Made by a program: the position numbers and the translations under genes. From Bacteroidales bacterium (GTDB lineage Bacteria; Bacteroidota; Bacteroidia; Bacteroidales; JAOZVK01): 13,690 nt of DNA. The notes beneath the pieces were generated by a model that was given only the letters and a program-made list of their open reading frames with translations, was not told where the DNA came from and did not search any database. The DNA lies in the NCBI GenBank assembly GCA_029938185.1, contig JAOZVK010000094.1, positions 1 through 13,690 on the forward strand. The letters run 5' to 3'. How positions within the stretch are numbered: the stretch's first letter is position 1; every line of letters begins with the position of its first letter. Positions 8,997-13,690 of this stretch are shown here, piece by piece.

Positions 8997-9884
8997 TTAT
9001 GATTTTATTTCATCAAGATATTTTGTCATTGTATAAATATTTGATTCTAATAATAGTTTCAAGTAATCATTGCTAAAAGAACTATCAACTGATTCAAAAT
9101 ATGTTTTAAAACGAATTTCACCATCTTCAAAATCAAGCTCAAAATTTCCTACTGGTAGATCAAAATTAATTTCATTAATTTTTTTGCATGTTTCCATGCG
9201 CTTTTCTTCTGGAATTTTTAATTGTGGACTTGAGTATAGAACTATTTGGTTTATATCTTTTCTTATATTTGTATAAAAATTGATTATATCATCTTTAACA
9301 TACATTTTAAATACAATTTTTTTAGAGTTTAATATTTCACAATTTAATGTTTTCATAATAAAAAATAAATAAATCTTTCTAACAAATGGGTCTGAATATT
9401 TAGATAAATCAAGCCATCTGGTTGCGTATCCCATTTTTAAACTTCCCTCCATATCATCTGGAATATCAACTTCTTGTTTAACATAATTAGCAAACCAATT
9501 TTCGGTGTTTAGTAGTATACTATTATTTTCATTATTGTTAATATTCTCAAAATAGGAAATTAGTCCTTTTGCATTTTTGACATCCTTATGTATAGTTGAA
9601 TATAGTTTTTTATTTAAAGTTAAATCAATTTCTATTGGTTTATTATCTAAAAATTCATACGATGTGTCTTGCTTTCGCATCATTCCATTTAAATTGAATG
9701 ATTCTTTGTTATCTACTATTTTATAAGTTTTTTCACTAATTTCAATCAATATTTTGACATCTGTAATTTTGTTATCAGTTACTACAATGTTTGTTTCTTT
9801 TAACAAAACATCTAATTTTTCATTATAGGCTGAGTTCATCAATAGAACTACATCTTGGATATATTTCGTTTCGTTTATATTCAT
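8997..9884 (-). CDS. YbjN-like domain protein, possible secretion-chaperone-type partner
   Basis: A 295-residue soluble protein with no signal peptide and no membrane segment. Residues about 212-292 resemble the YbjN family (PF10722): IVLYSSPQLKIPEEKRMETC, then INEINFDLPVGNFELDFEDG, then EIRFKTYFESVD and a helical end NIYTMTKYLDEI. In that family the N-x-x-L-P-x-G-x-F-E-L-D-x-x-D-G-E-I-R-F run is the recognisable core, and the fold resembles class I type III secretion chaperones. Residues 1-210 are not recognised; they are rich in Asn, Lys and Ile, with alternating strand-like segments and an Asn-rich loop (about 114-122). The ATG at 9884 is preceded by an A-rich tract rather than a Shine-Dalgarno sequence. 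It lies 500 bases downstream of the DUF4157 gene on the same strand, with a repeat element between, so co-transcription is uncertain. A chaperone or protective role for that protein is inference. I am fairly sure of the domain and unsure of the function. Confidence 0.7.
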   Translation of the reverse strand: MNINETKYIQDVVLLMNSAYNEKLDVLLKETNIVVTDNKITDVKILIEISEKTYKIVDNKESFNLNGMMRKQDTSYEFLDNKPIEIDLTLNKKLYSTIHKDVKNAKGLISYFENINNNENNSILLNTENWFANYVKQEVDIPDDMEGSLKMGYATRWLDLSKYSDPFVRKIYLFFIMKTLNCEILNSKKIVFKMYVKDDIINFYTNIRKDINQIVLYSSPQLKIPEEKRMETCKKINEINFDLPVGNFELDFEDGEIRFKTYFESVDSSFSNDYLKLLLESNIYTMTKYLDEIKS

Positions 9885-9918
9885 TTTTTTCTTTTTATAT
9901 TATATTTTCATGCTAAAA

Positions 9919-9937
9919 CCTACACTTTATGTGTGGG
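9919..9937 (-). repeat. Hairpin upstream of the YbjN-like gene
   Basis: cctacac (9919-9925) and gtgtggg (9931-9937) pair around a 5-base loop with one imperfect pair (G.T on one strand, C.A on the other). It ends about 35 bases upstream of the ATG. It may lie in the leader of the YbjN-like transcript or may end a read-through transcript from the DUF4157 gene; only four T residues follow on the minus strand. Confidence 0.35.
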
Positions 9938-10032
9938 TAATATGCAAATATTTAAAAAATTATGTTTAGAATATTAAATTCTATTTATTAAATGATTGAT
10001 TATAATCAATTTGTAATTTCGCTTGAATTATT

Positions 10033-10196
10033 GTACCTTAATTAGTGTCCATCCATAAAGTCAATAAAATCGCAAAGCGATGACCTATTGGTAACCCACG
10101 ATGGTAATCGTGGGCTGATAACAAGCCAATTACATAAATGCCTTTAGGTATGACCTATAAAATTGCTGACTTTATGGACGCACACTAATTAAGTAC
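10033..10196. mobile_element. 164-bp MITE/REP-like element with ~30-base terminal inverted repeats
   Basis: Ends 10033-10063 and 10167-10196 are inverted copies with two mismatches and one extra base (shared words ttaattagtgt and tccataaagtca). Inside are three hairpins: atcgc-aaa-gcgat (10069-10081), cccacgat-ggta-atcgtggg (10095-10114) and atgcc-ttta-ggtat (10138-10151). The first and third are each followed by the same word tgacctat (10081-10088, 10151-10158). There is no open frame, so any movement would need an enzyme supplied elsewhere. From memory it resembles the palindromic repeats that accompany REP-associated Y1 transposases in Bacteroidota; this link is inference. No convincing target-site duplication is seen. 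Confidence 0.75.
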
Positions 10197-10260
10197 TGTT
10201 ATAAAAGTTTTTCTACATTTACCTATTCATAACTTACTGAATAAATTGTCTTTATACTAT

Positions 10261-10295
10261 TGCGTAAGCAACTATAAATTAGGTTGAAGACCTTA
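10261..10295 (-). repeat. Right arm of the ~35-base inverted repeat (partner 8278-8311)
   Basis: Reads as the reverse complement of 8278-8311 with four mismatches and one extra base. It contains aggtt-gaa-gacct, where a T.G pair replaces C-G of the partner, so the hairpin is kept despite the change. Together the arms enclose about 2.0 kb holding only the YbjN-like gene and the 164-bp element. Confidence 0.75.
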
Positions 10296-10384
10296 ACTTA
10301 CCAAAATGCCTATTTTATATGATTAGCTATTTTAAAGTTTTGCTCTTAAAAAGCGTCTAATTTAAAACTGGTAGTCATTTATTC

Positions 10385-12724
10385 CTATGCTATCTTTATA
10401 TCCCATTTTGAACCATCATATATAAGTTTAAATATATTTGTTTTGTATTTTACAGAACCTTTTAACACTGAAACACTTAGTGCGTACTTCGTTAAAGATG
10501 AAATTTGTGCAGAACCAGTAATTTTGGGAGTATTAAAGTCTATTGTAATGGTGAGGTCTAATCCGCCATCAACCCCGCTTCCTTCAAAAGCACCTTTTGT
10601 ACTCGAAGAAGATGGTGCTGTTGGGACTAATTTATTTTCTCCTTTAACTACTGCTTCTAAATTTGTAAGAATATCATGTTTTTCTTTTAAAGACTCGGCT
10701 TTATTGTATGTTTTTGCTATTTTACCTTCTGCTTCTTTGTCATTACCTATTTTGGCAGCTTCTTTCAATTTCCCTATCACTGTTGTAAATAAGCCAAGGA
10801 AACCTAATGCACCTGCAGGAATTTTAGTACTATTTATTGATGCAGATAATTCTTTTTTAACACATTTACGCCCTGCATAAACCATTGCAAACGAAACCTC
10901 ACCTGCTCCTATTCCAGTTTCAACTCCTAATATAACGTTAAATCCAGCAGTACCTTTTCCAGCTTTACCTCCTGTTGTGTCTTTGTCATATCGTAAGCCT
11001 CCTTCGATTTCTGCAGATGCAGAACCAGCCACAATTTTACTGTCTCCAAGTTCGCCTTTTGCTCCAGCATGTATTCCCATTTCAACATAAGCTTCACTAT
11101 CGGTACCAAATGCTTCATCTTCTGTAGTTTTAGCAAATTTTTCGGCTGCTGCTTTTCCTCCCCATGCAAAATCGGCAAATCTTTTAAATACACTTTGTTT
11201 CATTCTTTTATAAAAAGCATATGATATAAGTTTCATTGCTTGCTCAGGGCTTGCTCCTTTTGATTCTAAGTAAAGACCTATTTCTCCTTTTATATCTATA
11301 ATACCAGGTATTTTGGCACCCCCAAGAAGTGTAATTTGAGTTTTAGTTAAAAACGATTTGTCATCTCGTTCTGCTTTTATTAAAAATTTTCCACCAAGAT
11401 ATCCAATACCACTAGGCTCAATAGGAATATTAACTTCGACTTCAAGTTCTCCTGAACTAAAAGGGGTGGGTGCTATTTTACCTATAGTGAAACCTAGATT
11501 TGTGAATATAGATTTTGCAGATTTCTCTTCGTAATATTTTTTTACTTTTTCTAAATTAGAATCTTTAGAAGCTGTTTCAATATTAGCAAAAATCTCCTCG
11601 TTACTTGCTCCAAGTTGCATAGACCAAGCAACTACATCGTTCAATAAGCTTTCGGTGTGCTTAATAAATAAATCAAAGCCATATGCTCGTTTTATTTTAT
11701 TAGGGTCATCTCCTATTTCTCCGTACCATGCTTGTGATAGTCCTCTGAGTATATAGAAATAACTTTGAGCTTTTAGTAGTTTATTTTTATCTAAATCTCT
11801 TACTGTTAATTTATTTTTTTTACTATATACAATTGGTAGCTCTGTTTGTATTTTTTTGATTAATTTTATAATTTGATTTTTGGCTTTACCATTTGTTGTA
11901 AGCGTACTCTCATAAGTAATATCTTTAAATATATTACTATCAACTAATTGTCCATCTGGTACTTGGCTCATCAACCCATCAGCTTTGCTTATGTGTTTTG
12001 CATATTCTTTGTCACTTGTTCTTTGAACAATATTTGATGCTGATGTATTTTTTGAATTAGCCTTTTTTTGTAAAGGTTTTTCCCAACGTGCTGCTTTTTC
12101 TCCTTCTGTATCTGCGTTGTTTTCTAAGTATTTGCTATCATTTATTTTATACTTACCAATTTGTTTATTTGCTTGCACTTTGCCTTCTCTTTGTTGTACT
12201 ACATGGGCAAATTCGTGTCCTATAAGCTCTTGACCTTTTTGGGTTTGGGGCTTAAATTGTCCGGGTGCAAAGTGTACACTGTCGCCTTGTGTAAAAGCTA
12301 ATGCTCCTACATCTGTTGCTTGTTGGGAATTTTTATGAATGTTTACATTTGAAAAGTCCGTATTGAATGACCCCTCCATCTTGTTCATAACATTTTGGGG
12401 AATACTGCTGTTTGTATCGTATTTTTTTTGCTGAATTGGATTTTGGTCTGTTTCATTATTAGTTTTAAACTTTCCTTGCAATAAATCTTCGTCCTCTAAA
12501 TCTGCTTGTTTTTGTATAGTTTGTTCTTTTAACTGAATATTGTCACTAAAATCAATATTTGAATCATGATTTTTAGTTTTTTCTTGTATAGGCTTTGTTT
12601 TATCAATATTATTAAACGGATTATCTGTTGCATTTGCATTTGCTATACTGTTATTGTTTTTTTGAATATTTGCATTTGCATTTGCTCTGCTTGTATTATC
12701 TTCTTTGTCATATTGTTTTTTCAT
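10385..12724 (-). CDS. DUF4157-domain protein, candidate eCIS-type payload
   Basis: A 779-residue protein. Residues 1-105 are low-complexity, Asn/Gln/Lys-rich, with ANANAN runs and the linker motif LLQGKF (81-86). Residues about 107-182 are a DUF4157 domain (PF13699): the conserved VNIHKNSQQA and ALAFTQGDSVHFAPGQ, then the zinc motif H170-E-F-A-H174 followed by VVQQREGKVQ, and LENNADTEGEKAA (200-212), where the family has its further acidic residues. DUF4157 is common in proteins encoded with extracellular contractile injection systems and in polymorphic toxins. Residues about 235-410 are mainly helical; about 410-490 and 545-620 look beta-rich, the latter very Gly/Ala-rich; 640-695 are helical; 715-779 form a final strand-rich segment. 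I recognise no known toxin domain in the C-terminal half. There is no signal peptide and no type IX sorting domain, so it is not SprA cargo. The ATG at 12724 has no Shine-Dalgarno sequence but does have a promoter candidate. The YbjN-like gene follows on the same strand. Confidence 0.88.
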   Translation of the reverse strand: MKKQYDKEDNTSRANANANIQKNNNSIANANATDNPFNNIDKTKPIQEKTKNHDSNIDFSDNIQLKEQTIQKQADLEDEDLLQGKFKTNNETDQNPIQQKKYDTNSSIPQNVMNKMEGSFNTDFSNVNIHKNSQQATDVGALAFTQGDSVHFAPGQFKPQTQKGQELIGHEFAHVVQQREGKVQANKQIGKYKINDSKYLENNADTEGEKAARWEKPLQKKANSKNTSASNIVQRTSDKEYAKHISKADGLMSQVPDGQLVDSNIFKDITYESTLTTNGKAKNQIIKLIKKIQTELPIVYSKKNKLTVRDLDKNKLLKAQSYFYILRGLSQAWYGEIGDDPNKIKRAYGFDLFIKHTESLLNDVVAWSMQLGASNEEIFANIETASKDSNLEKVKKYYEEKSAKSIFTNLGFTIGKIAPTPFSSGELEVEVNIPIEPSGIGYLGGKFLIKAERDDKSFLTKTQITLLGGAKIPGIIDIKGEIGLYLESKGASPEQAMKLISYAFYKRMKQSVFKRFADFAWGGKAAAEKFAKTTEDEAFGTDSEAYVEMGIHAGAKGELGDSKIVAGSASAEIEGGLRYDKDTTGGKAGKGTAGFNVILGVETGIGAGEVSFAMVYAGRKCVKKELSASINSTKIPAGALGFLGLFTTVIGKLKEAAKIGNDKEAEGKIAKTYNKAESLKEKHDILTNLEAVVKGENKLVPTAPSSSSTKGAFEGSGVDGGLDLTITIDFNTPKITGSAQISSLTKYALSVSVLKGSVKYKTNIFKLIYDGSKWDIKIA
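12629..12685 (-). repeat. Two short arrays of the hexamer tttgca/tgcaaa within the DUF4157 gene
   Basis: tgcatttgcatttgc occurs at 12629-12643 and ttgcatttgcatttgc at 12670-12685. They encode the ANAN runs near residues 14-19 and 28-31. Because the unit is six bases, gain or loss of copies keeps the frame and would only change the length of the disordered N-terminus. Confidence 0.75.
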
Positions 12725-12753
12725 ATTAGGAAATTTTTAATTAATAATAAAAT

Positions 12754-12761
12754 CAAAGCTA
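12754..12761 (-). promoter_or_regulatory. Candidate Bacteroidota promoter of the DUF4157 gene
   Basis: On the minus strand this reads tagctttg, an exact fit to TAnnTTTG. It ends 29 bases upstream of the ATG, a suitable place for a short leader. The region about 20 bases further upstream is AT-rich (aataattta) without a clear TTTG, so only the -7 element is supported. Confidence 0.42.
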
Positions 12762-12880
12762 ATATTTTTTTTTAAATTATTCTTATTAAAATGGATATAA
12801 AATTAAAAAAGATGTAATGGGTTAAATTAATTCTTAGAATAAATACTGTATGATAAGTAATGAACAATTGATAATTTTGC

Positions 12881-12914
12881 TTAGTTCTACTTCCAGACTT
12901 ACCTATTGCTAAAT
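12881..12914. repeat. Diverged direct repeat (partner 13636-13669)
   Basis: Both copies begin ttagttctactt and end with tgctaaa, with aligned acttaNNtaNtgctaaa between; about three quarters of positions agree. The copies lie about 755 bases apart and outside recognised genes, apart from the transposase remnant near the second. Confidence 0.5.
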
Positions 12915-12975
12915 ATCAGAAAATTACAATGCATGTAAAAGAAAGTTTACTGACACTTTTATCACAACTCAACTA

Positions 12976-12992
12976 TTCAGAACTCACAAAAA
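12976..12992. repeat. 17-base direct repeat (partner 8667-8683)
   Basis: This is an identical copy of ttcagaactcacaaaaa found at 8667-8683, followed by diverged similarity up to about 13028. It lies upstream of the DUF4157 gene, so the pair of copies flanks both minus-strand genes in direct orientation. Confidence 0.7.
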
Positions 12993-13034
12993 GTGTTTAA
13001 TTGAACAAAAACAATGGCAAATTAAAATGAAAGA

Positions 13035-13166
13035 TTTGGCTATCCGCGTAAAGTTGGACAGTGTTGTTTATCAGGTATTTTGTAACAGGATAAAAATCAA
13101 TCCTGTTAATCCTGTAAATCCTGTCAAAAAAATAAAATAATGTCCAATACCAAACGTGTAGCCAAA
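13035..13166. mobile_element. 132-bp MITE-like element with terminal inverted repeats
   Basis: The left end is tttggcta, 11 bases, ttggaca (13035-13060). The right end is its inverted copy, tgtccaa, 11 bases, tagccaaa (13141-13166). The spacing is the same on both sides although the 11 bases differ. aaagattt occurs at both edges (13030-13037 and 13164-13171), partly overlapping the ends. The interior holds a hairpin and a 9-base tandem repeat (13083-13126). It has no coding capacity. Confidence 0.55.
13083..13126. repeat. Hairpin plus three tandem 9-base units (atcctgtNa)
   Basis: taacaggat (13083-13091) is an exact inverted copy of atcctgtta (13100-13108), giving a 9-bp stem. The second arm is the first of three tandem units: atcctgtta, atcctgtaa, atcctgtca. 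Runs of this 9-mer recur, from memory, in intergenic DNA of many unrelated prokaryotes; I know of no settled function. Confidence 0.75.
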
Positions 13167-13173
13167 GATTTAT

Positions 13174-13284
13174 ATCGAATATTTAATGTAGAACGTATTA
13201 TACAGAATAATATTCAAAGTAATACTTTAGTTACCATAGAAATATCTTATTTTTCATATTCTACATTCGATATTCTACATTTAA
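13174..13284. repeat. Interrupted inverted/direct repeat of atcgaat and ttctacatt words
   Basis: atattctacatt occurs twice in direct orientation (13256-13267, 13270-13281), with attcgat between. The inverse words atcgaat (13174-13180) and aatgtagaa (13185-13193) lie about 65 bases to the left. The block adjoins the right arm of the 30-base inverted repeat. No coding potential is seen. Confidence 0.55.
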
Positions 13285-13291
13285 TTTTTTT

Positions 13292-13321
13292 AGTTTATGA
13301 GTAACTTTCAAGTAAACTTTA
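13292..13321 (-). repeat. Right arm of the 30-base inverted repeat (partner 8723-8752)
   Basis: Its reverse complement matches 8723-8752 at 29 of 30 positions. The fragment of a transposase-like frame begins 8 bases further right, so this arm sits between the gene pair and the remnant of an insertion sequence. Confidence 0.85.
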
Positions 13322-13328
13322 GAAATCG

Positions 13329-13598
13329 TTAAAAAATAATTTTTCGATTTATTTTTTTTTTGTAAATTTGAGATGTTGGTCTTGTACAAATTTTAATTAA
13401 TATTTTCATATTTTGTTTACTTATCATTGTATTTATATTACACTTTTGAGTATTCATTATTCTTACAATTTCATCCCAACAATAGCTAATGCATTTGCTT
13501 TTTAGCTTATACTGTATAAAATTTACAATAAAATATGTAAATCTATATAACATTACTGAACCTGTTTGTAAACGGTTCCTATCTATATCTGTAAGTTC
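13329..13598 (-). pseudogene. Possible transposase C-terminal remnant
   Basis: The minus-strand frame after the TGA at 13601-13599 reads ELTDIDRNRLQTGSV, then RFTYFIVNFIQYKLKSK, WDEIVRIMNTQK and finally ICTRPTSQIYKK before TAA. The run of helical, Arg/Lys-rich segments around a conserved-looking W-x-E-I-x-R-x-M-N motif reminds me of C-termini of DDE transposases of IS4/IS1634 type from Bacteroidota, but I cannot name the family from memory with certainty. The coding signal continues upstream of the only nearby ATG (13553), and the frame is closed before a full-length protein could fit, which fits a broken gene. The rest may lie past the window edge or be lost. It could also be a chance frame in AT-rich DNA. 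Confidence 0.35.
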
Positions 13599-13635
13599 TC
13601 AATAGTTACTTTTTGATGTTTTTTTTATGGTTTAT

Positions 13636-13669
13636 TTAGTTCTACTTTACGAACTTAAATAATGCTAAA
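13636..13669. repeat. Diverged direct repeat (partner 12881-12914)
   Basis: The second copy of the ttagttctactt ... tgctaaa repeat. Its 3' end overlaps the first arm of the palindrome at 13661-13687. Confidence 0.5.
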
Positions 13670-13687
13670 AATAAGATGTTTAGCATT
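13661..13687. repeat. 9-bp inverted repeat aatgctaaa/tttagcatt at window edge
   Basis: aatgctaaa (13661-13669) and tttagcatt (13679-13687) are exact inverted copies around a 9-base spacer. It could be a terminator or the end of an insertion sequence that continues past the window; the sequence stops too soon to decide. Confidence 0.5.
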
Positions 13688-13690
13688 TAA

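Larger units (their letters stand above)
9885..10384. other. 500-base spacer between the two minus-strand genes
   Basis: There is no gene here on either strand. It contains a hairpin upstream of the YbjN-like gene, a 164-bp palindrome-ended element (10033-10196) and the right arm of the ~35-base inverted repeat (10261-10295). No exact TAnnTTTG promoter was found in front of the YbjN-like gene; the closest word is aatatttg on the minus strand near 9945-9952. The 3' side of the DUF4157 gene (10296-10384) shows no clear terminator. Confidence 0.65.
12725..13328. other. 604-base gene-free segment upstream of the DUF4157 gene
   Basis: I see no credible gene. Apart from the promoter candidate it holds direct-repeat copies (12881-12914, 12976-12992), a 132-bp inverted-repeat element with 9-base tandem units (13035-13166), a block of atcgaat / ttctacatt words (13174-13284) and the right arm of the 30-base inverted repeat (13292-13321). 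Confidence 0.65.

Noticed and set aside
10320..10384. Terminator downstream of the DUF4157 gene
   Set aside because: agtttt and aaaact words are present, but no stem of useful length with a T-run could be drawn.
10443..11193. Frames of 145 (plus) and 88 (minus) codons within the DUF4157 gene
   Set aside because: The reading frame of the 779-aa protein is continuous and plausible; these are alternative-frame translations without recognisable motifs.
10385..12724. DUF4157 protein as type IX secretion cargo of SprA
   Set aside because: It has no N-terminal signal peptide and no C-terminal sorting domain, so the nearness of sprA does not imply a secretion link.
12566..12775. Small hydrophobic, Cys-rich plus-strand peptide of 69 residues opposite the DUF4157 start
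   Set aside because: Its hydrophobicity follows from being antisense to an Asn/Lys-rich segment, and the ICICIC runs are the complement of the hexamer repeats. It has no promoter or start support.
13083..13126. CRISPR array
   Set aside because: The repeated unit is only 9 bases, without spacers, and no cas gene is present.

Overview
The window looks like chromosomal DNA of an AT-rich member of the Bacteroidota. Three things suggest this: a full-length SprA (the outer-membrane translocon of the type IX secretion system, found only in that phylum), ruvA directly upstream of it, and start regions without Shine-Dalgarno sequences but with TAnnTTTG-type promoter candidates. I cannot place it below phylum level.

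Left part (1-8264), plus strand: a short repeat-bearing leader, ruvA (Holliday-junction branch migration, 193 aa), then after 42 bases sprA (2492 aa, TTG start, signal peptide). The two genes probably share a transcript. This is conserved core DNA.

Right part (8265-13690), minus strand and accessory in character: two genes in about 5.4 kb, surrounded by many short repeats and hairpins. The first in transcription order (12724-10385) is a 779-aa protein with a DUF4157 zinc-metallopeptidase-like domain (HEFAH), a domain strongly associated with cargo of extracellular contractile injection systems (eCIS). It has no signal peptide and an unrecognised C-terminal half containing a glycine-rich, apparently beta-stranded segment. 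About 500 bases downstream on the same strand (9884-8997) is a 295-aa protein whose C-terminus looks like the YbjN family, whose fold resembles type III secretion chaperones. I propose, as inference only, that this is a payload protein with a dedicated chaperone or protective partner. No eCIS structural gene is in the window.

The repeats around the pair are the other notable content. A 30-base inverted repeat (29/30 identical) brackets both genes (8723-8752 and 13292-13321). A second inverted pair of about 35 bases brackets the YbjN-like gene (8278-8311 and 10261-10295). A 164-bp palindrome-ended element with three internal hairpins sits between the two genes. A nested three-level palindrome lies at 8752-8928. 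A 132-bp element with 9-base tandem repeats lies at 13035-13166. A probable transposase remnant is near the right edge. Together they suggest that the segment after sprA is a recombination-prone insertion site where this gene pair arrived as cargo.
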